From: Bugula neritina
Taxonomy: Eukaryota; Bryozoa; Gymnolaemata; Cheilostomatida; Bugulidae
Assembly (NCBI GenBank): GCA_964035545.1
Contig: OZ037768.1
Location: 3,151,501 to 3,215,500 of the forward strand
DNA length: 64,000 bases
Direction of reading: 5' to 3'
The notes beneath the pieces are model-generated. The model saw only the letters and a list, made by a program, of their open reading frames with translations. It did not search any database and was not told the origin of the DNA. The first letter of the stretch is position 1, and every line of letters begins with the position of its first letter. The position numbers were made by a program, and so were the translations under genes. Below are positions 11,332 through 24,000 of this stretch, one piece after another.

Positions 11332-13232
11332 GTTGAATATTTACCATACGACAGCAACGTATACATTTACAGCAATGAAGACAACAAAGATGCGCTCAGC
11401 TTGCTAACCAGTCGACTAATAGTCATGTGTCACTGTTTCAGCGTGTTATGTAGCTAATATAGAGACTAATAAATAATAATGCAACAAATTCTATTAGGCA
11501 TTATCATAAATCGTCATGGTTACAGCGAGGTGTAGATCACACCGAGATAAGTAGACCTGTCAATCTAGCCATAGTGATTACTGTCAGGCTATTATCAGTC
11601 TCTCATTACAAAATATCTCTCTTCGCAATCAATCACCCTGATCACGTTGATTGATTGGCGGTTTTATGCTATGATAATCTGACTGGAGCATTGTGAAACT
11701 GTCAGATAAAAGAAACGCCTCAACCAATTGGAATTAGTTTGTTTTTAAACCGCCCAATGAAAACATGTTGTTTTGAAAAACAAAGAATGAGCTTGTTGGA
11801 ACAAACTGACATAACCAGTCAAATTTGCTTGATGCTTGCAATAACAGAAAGTAGGCTAAAAGTTGAAACATTTGTAGGACTTCAGCATACTTTTATATTT
11901 TGATATCACCCATGCCTTAAAGTTAGAATATCATTAGAAAAATGAGTTTTACATTTTTAAAAATTATAACTGTAAGATGTTTGACCTACACACAGGTGAA
12001 TATACGGATAAAATATTCAAATTTCAAGTTATATACAAAAGCACTGATGATGATCAGTAGAAGGTCATTATGTTGAAGGCTATTTCGTTTCAAGTCTTGT
12101 TTTTTCCTGCAGCTAGCTGTTTTCTCACCTCCTATACAAGTGAAAACAATAAGTAGCCCCTGCTAACCATTGTGTAATAAGCTATAACCATACTATGTGC
12201 ATGTTATGATTAGCTGCACATCTGAATGATGAAATTAAGTAGTGAGGTAGACATTCAAGATTATTTCCAAATAGGTGCAAATTGTTTAAAAATGCATGAT
12301 TTGATTATGTTATAAAGTAATCATGCTTTCCATAGCAAAATGTTTTTCGTAAACAGATTGATTTTAAACTGACGTTGGGCTTTAAGATGAATTTATGGTT
12401 TAGTTGTGAGTCAACATGATGAAAAACAAGACAGTTGAAGCGAGTAGTGATGAGTGCTAAATGGATTCACTGAGTTAGACTAACAGGCACGGAATTATGT
12501 AAGTATATAGATTGCGTGACTGTAATGCTACGTTATTATGATTTCACCAATGAAGAAAGTTACAATTGCACTATTGCATATATATTAGGTGTAAAATAAT
12601 TAATGACAGGGATTAGTCAATTCTTTTACTTTCATGAGACGAATTTTTGACATCAGTGTGAATATATTGATAGGGTTGAAGGCTTAGCAAACCGAGCATC
12701 TCCGGGGTACCGCCAAGTCTTGCGCTATCAGGTGTTTACATCTATGGGCGTATCTTTGGCAGAAATAAACTTCCCTGTAATTAATTGAAGTGAAATGCAC
12801 TCAAGACCTACATTACTCAAGCAGTGTAATTTTGGCAATTTATTTGCAAGTTCTATTTGCTTTGAAAAATGGAATTTGCATCCAAAATTTATAGGCACTT
12901 CTCAAGGGTACTACATCTTGGATGGTGATAGATGCAGATGTATGAGAATAATAAGAAAATCAGCGGTATTATAATATCATTTTTGTAGCTTTTCTAAAGG
13001 TAATAATCGTTAACAAAAAAATCAAGCCAACCATTGATTTAAGTGCATTATTTAGCTAGCACTATGCTCAGCTATTGAAGGTATTGACAGAGGAGGGATT
13101 TGCATCTGCGTGTATGTATGAATGCATTATTGACTAAATAAACGAATACATCTAGTTCAATACTCTCTTAGGCACATTGAAAGTTACTGAGAGCTCATTG
13201 TTTGCATATCACCTGTTTACATTAGTTACAAA
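11332..13232. other. Divergent intergenic/promoter region, zinc-finger gene versus HAD-like gene
   Basis: 1.9 kb separate the start codons of two divergent genes, so both promoters should be here. I see no convincing TATA box that I could assign to either gene, no repeat array and no coding sequence. Confidence 0.55.
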
Positions 13233-16200
13233 ATGGCTGCCCTGTAAGTTATGTGAAAATTGAATGAGTGAGTCAACAGTGAGAAGGTAAGTAGAAGTAA
13301 GGTATTAAGATAAGCTAGGGCATTCACACAAGAGTTGAATTGTTTAACTAGCTAATGTGGGTCTTTTAGTAGCAGAAAAACAGCACACCGACGCAACTAC
13401 TTAAAGCCACTGGGAGTTCTAACTAAACGTGAGACTTTTAGGAAAGCAAATGAATGGAATAGCGAATGGTACACAGACTTCTGCAGCTAACAAGGAATTC
13501 TGCTGTAACTTCACCTAGTTTCTAGGATTTACTAAGACTTTCCTACTTGCAGGAGGGCAAAGCCAGAAGTTGATTATCAAATGAGAGACAATCAAAGGCT
13601 GTTGGAGGGTAAAGTAACAGATATGACACACAATGGCATTGTGGACATAAATAAGAACCAAAATCTTAACCAAAGAAAGCTTGTACTTCACTTTGATATC
13701 AGAAACACTTTAATAGTGGCTGATACAGTGACAAGTATCACGGTAGAGCAAGCACTCAACGCATACTTGACAGGAGTATTGTGGGGGAGGGCTTCAGAAA
13801 ACAATCAGTGGGAATGGAAAAGTAAAGCACCAAGTCTAAATGCACCGGAACCAGTAAGTCAACCACTTTACTATAGTATCTATTACTGGTTGCTTGATTC
13901 GCAGTGCAACTGTATCAAATGTTTTATCTTTATTCACAATTTTTATACTAAATTTTGGATTTGCTTTGGTGCCAAGTTTTATTACTGATCTTAGACTAAA
14001 AATAAAGGTGTCCACCAACACCTTCTGTCAGATTAAAATGCAAAAAATGTTTAACAATTTCTCAAAAATTTTATGTTTGAGTTTGACCTAAAGAACATGA
14101 ATCTTCAACATTTCCAAATATTAGATACAAACTAGGGGTTTGCTCCAAGTTTGAGAATAAAATGTTTGAAATTCATCAGAGTACCTGGCCCAGCCTCTAA
14201 TGGCAGTTGATATTATTTAAAATGTACTTCCACTTATAACTAGACAATGGCTGTGTGCAATTTATAAACTGACCCTACGTCTTATGTGTAATTGATATGT
14301 TCTTGCCTAACCTGTCAGCTATTACGTGTGATGTAATACAAATAAAGCAAGGTAATACCCAAAGGAAAGCTTTAGCTAACATTAATGTTGAGTCAGTACA
14401 TAGCTCAGCCTTGGTACCTACTCTAGTATTTGTTTTCAGTATCTTTGGTGTTGGTTCTATGACCATATCGTTAAGGTACTGCTAGTTGGAACCCTGTCAC
14501 AAACGGCAAACGTATTTTGTAGTTAGTGCTTGGTGCATCATGCTATACAATTTCAGGAAATACAAAACTTACTTTAGTTTTGAGTCATTGCAAAATGCAA
14601 TACTTTAAAAAATTTTTTTAACAAAATTGTAAATTTTTAAAAGTAGTTTTGTAACTTGCAACAAATGTAAGGATATTTGCAGAAGTGCTAAAACACAGTT
14701 TAGCAACCACTCAATTTCAACACCTTTGGTATCTTCAATACTGGCTCAATACCAGCACCTTTGGGATCCTCAATACTGGCTCAATACCAGCCTACGTGTA
14801 CTTTTTTTATAATATTGAAACTAATCTCTATGAGGCATATAGGCAAACCAATTTCTTTTTCATGCTAGGATACCACGACTTACTACAAGCATTTAGAGCG
14901 TATGATAGTGAAGACACCAGTTGACAGAACTAAGCTAAGACTAACTGTTGGTGATTTCGTTGGCACAGAAGTTGGGTCCTCCTTTGACATCTATTACCAC
15001 AACAACCTGAGAAAGCTTGAGTGGAACCACAAGAAGGTTGACCCAAAGTTCACTTTGCACGGGAACAAGGGGAAACACTACCACTACATCTTACCCGCAG
15101 TTTACAGACTAATACAGCATTTATCCGACACTGGCAGAGATTTCAACATAATTATTAGAACCTATGGTTTAGACTGTGAAAATGTCCTACACAGCTTAGA
15201 CCATGCGCTGAAGTCTAAGAGTCACCCAGCCTTTCCTCATCTTCCCGATATGAACCTCCACCGTAAATCAGGCAGGATACTCAGACATGGTAACCAAGTT
15301 ACAGTTGAGCAGGTAACCAATGCAATTGAAATGCTTGACTTTACACCTTGACATTGGAACCTTTCTGGTCTACTTTGAGCTCAAAATATTTTAAAATTTA
15401 GTTTTTATTTCCGACAATATGGTTTACAAATTCACATGCAGTTACAACTGGATTTTGACCAGAAAAGATTTTTAATGTTTTGGCAATAAAAAGTGGTTGT
15501 CCTTCTTAAGACTTTTGGTTCCACTTTAGACCTTTTCATCTGCTCTTAGATAAAAGCCAACAGTTCACAAACCTCTTGTGCAAGTGTCTAGTTTATGTAA
15601 ACTGAAATTCCCCGCAATGTTATGCAATGTTATGTTATGTTGTTATCTTGTGTAAAACGCTATCACCTCTAATCTGTGTAAATAGATGGTTCATAGTTGA
15701 AAGTCCTTCAAATATTTAAAGCATAATATAATATTCAGATCAATAACAAATAGAGAAAGATGTTCATGCAGTATATAAGAAAACTTAAGCATTGAATACC
15801 ATTGAAATAGGATCAAAGAACCAGTTATATTATACGGTTTTTTAGCAGTTTGATGTGATCTTTTAAACCGCATGCAAGTTAAAATTTAGATAAAACTTAG
15901 CTATAGTGACAGAAATTGTATAAAATATTATTCATCAGTTCTTTGCTATAAATAGAAAAGTTGATTGGAAAAAAATTGTGACAGCAAATCAAATACACAG
16001 AGCTGTCTTCAATAGGTAGTAATACTTTCACCTGCTGTCGACAAAGTTTATTTAGACAAAAAGTTAAATGATTGAAAATTACATGTATAGTTTTGTAAAA
16101 TTTTAAATTTTAAAAAGATATTGTTTATTTTGATAATGAAAAAAGGTTTTTTATTGTTGGCAGATGGCAGATAAGGAAACGGTTGAAAGACGGCTAGAAA

Positions 16201-16583
16201 ATGCTGATGACATCTATAAATTTATGAGCGAGTTTGAAGGAGTTTGTGGGTTTCGAGATGACTTTGAATTCTGGCAGAACCATGACTACAAGCACAGTTG
16301 TGCCAAGCCCTTGTGGATAGATCCGAGTGACAGCTCGTGTCAGCATATTATATTTGATGACAACTACAGGCCACACCATGCTGACAGCATTGTGGACATA
16401 CGAGAGAGAGACCAAAATGGACGGTGGACCAGTCTCGACAGCGTGCAACTAGACAAGTATGACCAGAGCTGTTTGGTGCAAGTGGATCTGCTGGAGGCCA
16501 TCAACAATGAGAACTACTACATTGATAAGGTCTTTCGCTGTGAAACAAAATATAGTAATATTTTGCAATCAACAAAGGTTTAA
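13233..16583 (+). CDS. Uncharacterised HAD-superfamily-like protein
   Basis: Four exons give 391 residues: 13233-13243 (11 nt, MAA plus two bases), 13553-13853, 14869-15312 and 16164-16583 (TAA). All junctions are in phase; the third donor is a weak CAG/GTAACC. The order of motifs resembles a haloacid-dehalogenase (HAD) fold: a hydrophobic strand ending in LVLHFDIRNT (Asp at ~52), later NIIIRTYG (Thr ~202) and finally HIIFDDN (~312-318) followed by SIVDIRE. In catalytic HAD phosphatases motif I is DxDx(T/V); here it is D-I-R-N-T, so the second Asp is missing and ordinary phosphatase chemistry is doubtful. This layout is shared by a little-studied family of eukaryotic proteins known to me from animals and protists; its function is unknown to me. 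An alternative 3' end within intron 3 would lack the last exon. Confidence 0.8.
14721..14790 (+). repeat. 35-bp tandem duplication in intron 2 of the HAD-like gene
   Basis: Two copies (14721-14755 and 14756-14790), both starting CACCTTTGG and ending AATACTGGCTCAATACCAG, differ at two positions. They end 79 bases before the next exon. Confidence 0.9.
15313..15490 (+). other. Possible alternative terminal exon with intronic poly(A) signal
   Basis: If the weak donor at 15313 (GTAACC) is not used, the exon reads through 13 further codons (ending in DFTP) to a TGA at 15349-15351. An AATAAA follows at 15485-15490. The resulting ~265-residue protein would lack the FDDN segment. This is an inference from sequence only. 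Confidence 0.4.
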
Positions 16584-17862
16584 GTTTTGGTTGACAAAAT
16601 AGAAAAAGTTTCCTAGGCTAAGTATCATTTGCAATCTTGAATTTGGCTAGCTTCCCATTTAAAACATATCTAGTATTAGAAGGTAAATATTTCTATTTTC
16701 ATAATAATATTCTTTTTGAAAGACTGTAGATGTATTAATGACTATTTTATCCTTCAAAAGTACTCTGGGTGAAAGAATCTTTCAATATTAATTTAGAATC
16801 AAAGTGCCTAGTCTATGTTATATATAGTCGTGTGATAATTGAGATTGGCCTGTAACAGCTATTCATCAGCCTCTACCATATTTGTTGAACATATAACATT
16901 AAAATTACATACATTTTTAATAGTATTTTGTATTTCAAATTTTTCATCATAAACACCGATTACTGTAGAATCATAATATTGTTTTTAAAACAATGGTACT
17001 TTTGCTCTTAGATGGAAAGCATAAATTTTTGAATACACTATTTACAATCTGTCTTTTGCAGTATGACCTTTAGTTGCAAACTAGCTTCCTTCTTTTGTTT
17101 CATGGAGGGTAAAGCAGGCCTCTCCAACCACATTGGAGTTACTGCTGCAGCACATTAGCCTATTACAGCAAGAAACTACACCAGCTGCAAGTCTTTGTTT
17201 CTATAATGCTGATTTGTACTCATGCAGATAAGCCTTAGCATGATAATCTTTATATTATACAGCTATAAAACCTCAGCAAAAAGGATGCAACCATCTTCAT
17301 GGTTGACACAAATGAGAAGTGCTTGTATAATTAGTTAAGAAAGTTTGAAAGAGTAGCAAGTGTGGAATAGTTTTTCTGGTGGTAAGAATAGGAAATAGTG
17401 TTTCAAGAGGGGAACTTGTTACATAACCTCTAAGTTAATTGTACAATGATTAATGGTTTCCAAACCTTTACATATACATTTCTAATTTTCATAAACTTAA
17501 AACAGTTTAAGTTAAATATTTTACCAAGAATGCGTTAGTGATTGTAAATACTACAACAGCATCAAACAAACGTACTGAAATTAGCCAATTACATCATTGA
17601 AATCAAAAGATACTTCAACTCAAAATTTATCAAATTTGTTTCCCTTGTATGTGATTATTGAAAATGTACTAAAAACACTTTTTGATACTTTTATTTTGAC
17701 TTCAACAATATGTACAACTTCCACAAAGAAATAATTAATAATGATACAATATACAGCAATACTAAACATATACATTCTGTATTCTACGTCTGCTGACAAA
17801 ATATAATACAGATTGAATTACACAGCATCATATCAACTTATTTTTGTGAACAGTTTAGAAAG
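16584..17862. other. Convergent intergenic region, HAD-like gene and RNF20
   Basis: 1.3 kb hold the 3' UTRs of two convergent genes. A - strand AATAAA (17695-17690) is the best signal for RNF20. I see no clear + strand hexamer close to the HAD-like stop, and nothing else recognisable. Confidence 0.55.
17690..17695 (-). promoter_or_regulatory. Candidate polyadenylation signal of RNF20/40
   Basis: TTTATT on the + strand (AATAAA on the gene strand), 168 bases past the TAA at 17863. Confidence 0.4.
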
Positions 17863-18039
17863 TTAGGAAATATATATTCGGTGATAATCATTAGCTCCAA
17901 AAGCAGCATTGCACTTGGGACACTTTCTTTGACGAGTTTCGTAGCGAGTTTTCAAGCATTCCAGACAGAAAACATGGAAGCACTTAGTAAGCACAGCATC
18001 TTTCTTCTTCACTTTACATGATGGACACGTCAGCTGCTC
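17863..18039 (-). other. RNF20: RING-finger exon of RNF20
   Basis: This last exon encodes the complete C3HC4 RING at the extreme C-terminus (CPSC, CFHVFC, C, CPKC), with the basic KVKKKD segment between the first two ligand pairs. The gene strand reads GACAG then GAG at the acceptor, phase 0. Confidence 0.95.
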
Positions 18040-21000
18040 CTGTCAACAGATTCAAAGGTAATCACTGGCAACGCAGGTGTAAATTATTCTATCATATGAC
18101 CTTCTTTTACCCAAGAATGACAATGAAATGCTGGCAATAATTACATGCCCTGTGCTGAATAAATATACATTATTACGTTATTTAAAATTAATTCTCTGAT
18201 TAATTCAATGACTCAGCATTTCAAATTAATCATTTATTCAAAAGGCATAGCTACGTAATGTAGAAGTTACCCAATAATGGTATTTTGGTAATTTTGCAAA
18301 CAACAGCTACTGACTGATTCAGTTTGAATGCAGCTACTTGACCATAAAGAATTATTTCAAAACTAAATACTCTGTTGATTTGTTGAATTATTCAGCATTA
18401 GGACTTGGTCAGAAAACTTTCCTTTAAACATCTAACTGCATGCAAGCTAACTCACTGTCAGAGACTAGGATTTTAAAGAAAAGTTGGTAGGGCCAAGGAG
18501 GTGCTCCGCTTAAAGAAGTTACATTATACTACAAAGGTGTTAATAGGAATACTTTCTGCTCTAAAGAAAAGACATTAAACTATACCTACAAGTTGTAACA
18601 ATATTTACTCACAAAATTTATCCACCCCTACATGTAGATTCAATATTTAAATGCATGTGTCTATACTCTAGTTCTGGTGAATTTAGAATTAGCCACATTA
18701 ATTCAATTTAAAAAGCTAATCATCCTGGGAAAGTAAAATATGTAAATAAATTGAGTAAATGTCCACTAAACACTAGAGACTTAGTCCAACAGTTTTCCTA
18801 TATTGAGTGAAACTTTTATGGACTCAGATCACAATTATTCTTTCTACGAACTAAAATGACAAAGGCTGTTCTAGCACAAAGAATTTGATTTATGGAGTAT
18901 TGAACAAGAAATATCAATCTTATTTTCAGCTAATACAGATTTTAAATCACATTTTTATCTGAGGAAATTTACATAATATTCAGTAGAGGCTGTTTTTTCA
19001 ATTTGCTAATGAATGTGCTTCATGTCACATGCCAACTTATGTAACTGAGTTGATAAAAGATGTTTGATTTTGGCAGAATGTGATGGAAGTTATTATGTCT
19101 ATAATTTATTGCACACAGAAAGAGATGGATGAAGATGAAGGAGCCATTGTTACAGTCTATTAATAAACAGCACAGTGATATGCTGATCCTGTTGGGTGTT
19201 CCCGGCAGCTGCTGCCTTCCTGCCCCGGTGGAAATGGCGGAAATGCTGTCTGACACTTGATGGTGGAATGCAAACAAAATGTTGAAACCAGTTGCCAGTT
19301 TAGAAACTAACAACATTTGGATATCAACACGAGTATGAGGAACCCAAGTGACAACTTCTGATTCGAATAAAATCAACAAAAGCGAATAATTGCAGAGGAG
19401 AAATCAAATTAGCAAAGACCATCTCCAGAAGAATTCTAAAATGGCGCTGTTGTAGTATAGATATGTATAATGATGGGTAGCTAAGTTGTGAAATGCTACC
19501 TTATATTCTCTAATTTCTTCAAGTAATACTTCGTCAGTGTTGCCCATTTGCTCAATCTTTTGACTTCTCTCATATTTTCTTTTCACCGAAGCCAGCTCCT
19601 CCTAAACAAGTAAATTAAAACTGTAAAATGTTCCGCTCATCAAACTTACTGATTGAAAAAACTCTCATTGGAAAAGTATGCATTATATGTATTTAAAACG
19701 ACTAAAAACAAAAAATCAGCATTACTATATTGGCGTTCCTTCTCTAACTGAAATATAAAGTTACTTTTACAGTAATTAGACAAAAATAGGTTATAAAAAA
19801 GTAGGCATTGCCTGCCAAGCTATGCAGGCAATTTAATTACAATATATATTATTAGGGTTCTATTAACATTTTTCCTTTTCAGTGACTGACAGCTTGAATC
19901 TAGGAAAGATATTGTGGCAATGTCCACTAACATTGCTATCAAGAAGTATATAAATAGCTTATGAATTATTAAATATAATAGTTAGTTGTAGAATTGTACT
20001 CTTTATAATTGGCATTTGATGATGGGAGATAGAAAATTGTCAGCTAATACCACCTCAGCACTTCCCATAAGGTAATTATAAGCACAAAAATATCACCCTG
20101 TACCAATTCCCTTGGTGAAATAGCAGCACCAAAATATTTCTAACTTTTACTGCACCAGCTATAGTAGTATATCACCTAAAACTATAATCTTAAAAACAAT
20201 TATAAAACTTTACTAAATACAGCTGCTGCTTTATTGTTTACAACCCTTTGTGTATAAATACAATAATGTGAGATAACACATTCAGTTCTTGTTTGATCTG
20301 TGACTAGCTAGGAACAATGCAATGGTAATGTGTAAATACTTGCTAATGATATTTATCACATTGATATTCCACGACTGACATGTTTAGGAGAAAATGAATA
20401 ACACAATTGTGACATTGATAAATGCATTCAAAAATTGCAGAAATTTATTCTCCAATTACAATACAACATATTCCATTAGTTTGAGTTTTACCAGAAGAAT
20501 TGCAGTAAACAATATGCTAATATAGATTGCTAATTTATAAATGAATGTCTTCCAAGTCACAGTGAGTCTAGGTTTGATTAGCACCAGATGTAAGACTCCC
20601 TAAAATATTTGTTATAAAGTATGATAAATGACTATTATATGACGAGTCAATCAGGTATGTGGTGCATAGTGGGATACAGAAACTACGTGGTAGGGACGCA
20701 GTACGCTACCTTGACAACAACGTAGCGTACGTGTAACTTAACAATTCAGTCTCTTTGCACAGTCTAATCTATAACCAATCTCTCCCTCAAGGTGGTCCAA
20801 TGGTGTAATAATAAACATATCAGAAGGTTCCGGTGAGAGTTACACGATGTAATGGAGTGAAACTAGACAGCCCAGAATCTGATATGAACATAATGGGGCA
20901 TTGCGGAGACATCTGAGACCAGTGTGTCCTCAGTAGGCCATTAAGTATGAAATATTGGGTAAAGTCTTAGATACAAGTTAGCAGAGGTAAACATACGCAG

Positions 21001-24000
21001 GTATCTAAAAACTATGAATGGAAGAGTTGCGTTCCCTGACTGATTCATGCCAACTACTACTCTGTACCAACCTTCTTAAGCAATGATTATGTAAACAGGA
21101 AGTTTCTCCACCAGCATGCCATTGTAACGATCAATTTAACTGGTAAGTTGCAATAAGCAAATCAGCACGCATTCCACACTTGCAAGTTTGAAAGGCATAA
21201 ATATTACGAATGATAATATATACAGAAGTTAGTCACCGAAGATATAAAAAGCTTTGCTGATTTCACGGTAAATTAATAAATGAATGGAAAAAGTAAATCA
21301 GTGATGCAAGGGTTTAGTAATGAAGATAGGAGCTATGAAATGGAACAGACATGTTACAAGTTATATATTCTTCATCCACAATGAAATTATGCAGAAAAGG
21401 CTTTAAATAATTCCAAGTGAGTAGGATTTGGCTAATCACCATTAATTTGTTTTCGGCAAATGATGGCGGATAAACTAAAACAGAGGTGTTTACCTACAGT
21501 CACATGACTCATCTAGAGAGTGGAAGTAGCAAGGGAGCTTAAAACAGAGGAGAGGATAAAGAAAGTAATTAGAATGATAGGGGGTAGAACATAACTGCAA
21601 ATATTTTGGATCTGAAGACAGTAAATAGTAGAATGAATCAACTCAAAACAGCTAACAGTCTTACAACTAATGTGAGAGTAAGCTAATGTATGAACTTGGC
21701 TTCTCAAAGTGTTATTTACACAGCAGAAAAACGGTCACTAACTAAAATATGTTAATTCCATCAATCAGTGTTACAGGGAAATAACGTATATTTCACAAGG
21801 TAATATATTGCTTTCCACAAATTATGCACCACTCAAGATCTGACATAATTGAGAAGGCTTCAAATTTGCATTGTTTAATTAAAATTATTTATTATTTATG
21901 TCTGTAGAAGAACAAATTAAGTGACATTAATTTAATTATCTACCAACTAGGCGAAATTTAAATTATAAACCAATCAATCAATAACTCAAGACTTCCAATA
22001 ATTTGCTATTTAAAACTATTTGTGCCCAAATAGTTAACTACTTGTGTTGACAAAAGCACCATAATTATTAATGAGTTTAGTGCAACTGATAGTACAGGAG
22101 AGAAAAATGCCAGAGTACAAACAGTTCTGTCTAATGCTTACAATGGTAAACTGTGGCAGTCGGAGTTTTAACTGCTGGAGATTTTGTAACTGTAAATCAA
22201 GATAAAGATTCAAAGACAAAAGATGTAGAACTACTCTGATATTGCAATATTTTGATGGATAACTTCCTCCTGCTGATTTATTGCAGAGGTGGATTATGTG
22301 GGATAATCCTAACTGTAATAAATCATATCAACTTTAAATATCTACTTGTTTATATGGCGGCTATAATCCACTACCTAAATAGTGATAGGTGTGGGGCTGG
22401 CATGGTACACTCTGATTTTACATCTTAAAAACTCGAGTTCTACCAGAACATTTAGCAGTTATGAAGGGTTTGTCAAGTGTGCAAAGAACAAACATTCAAA
22501 TCAAATTTGATACTAAAAACTGGCTGAAATAATTTATACAAAACCGGTGTTAATGATGCCGCTGACTTACCGCTAGTTTAGAAGCGGCTAGTAAACTTAC
22601 TGCAATTCTGCGGTACTTGAAGGACTGCTGGTCTAGTGCCGTAGTCTTGTCTGCCACAGCAGTCTGGGCTTCTTTCAGCTGAGAATGGTACTTCTCTAAA
22701 TGTAGCTTGAGATCGGCTGCTGTTTGGGAGCTCTCCATTGCCTTTCTCTTAAAACTCTCCATTGACTGGGTTCTGAGGCTACACATGAAACAAAACACAA
22801 AACTTTGTCCATATTTTAAAGTATAACAAAAACAAATCTACATAAAAGACAAACTTTCAACAAAGAAATTGAGTTTCCTGTTTATGTTGTTTCTGCAAAT
22901 GTTTCATTTTTTATATTGCATATTTCCAAAAGAAAATTCCATTTTACATAAGATTTTTCAATAGGTGGAAAGCGAAACACTGCCATAATTCTCTAGCATA
23001 TCTGCAAGGCGCCAAAACCTCTTCAACAGGTTAAAAGCTATTTTAATGATTAGTTTATTTTATATCAGAAGATAATTTTTTTAAATTCCTTGAAATTTTT
23101 TTATTACTGAAAAAGTTAATAAAAGCTAGTCAATTTACTTGATTTATTGCAAAGTTAAATGTATAACTGCTGAACGTCAAACAAATTCTATTTGATATGA
23201 ACATGGCTTCACTAAAAGCTGAAAAGTCTTCTGAAAATTGTCCATTAACACTCACCTACCAGATAAGCTGGTCAATCAGGTATTAATTATGCAATTTAGC
23301 TTATAATTGATTTCATCAAACTGCACATCCCCATATATTGTGTTATAAATTATATAACCACCATAAATAACCAGGAGAGTATATAACATTAGCTTTGTGT
23401 GATTAGCTGCATTTTCCTTATTAATCAACGAACATAAATCTGTTTAACGGCAATGTGAAGGTTGGCTTAGAGAATAATAGTCTCAACACCACACATAGTT
23501 GCTGGCAATAAAACAGTCCCTTCGTCAAATAATTAAGCATTTTGCAATTAATTTTATTATTTTTAAATTTATTTAAACAGAAATTACAAACTATGCATAA
23601 ATAACACAGACTGGCGGAACTCAATTTATGTATTTTGGTAGAGGAACTGAATTACCCATGTGATTGACTAGAATTGGGGTGTAGTTGTATACATATGGCC
23701 AGATTATTCAGTGAATTGAGCCAAAAAATTAGGTACTACGTGTTAAAAATAAACGCAGCTGCAATTACCTAGTATGTGCTTACTTTAGCTAATACTTTAG
23801 CTTTATATACTTCCCTATACCAAAAAAACTAAAGTATTATTTTGTTTTTGCATCTAGATTATATAATTATGAACGACAGCGTAGTTATAACAAAAGCTCC
23901 TCTGAATTTTAATTGCAATGTATAAATGCATAAGATTGATATTCACATGTTAACAAAACCATTCGCTTTTATACGCAGTGAAATTTGCTGATTCACTGGG

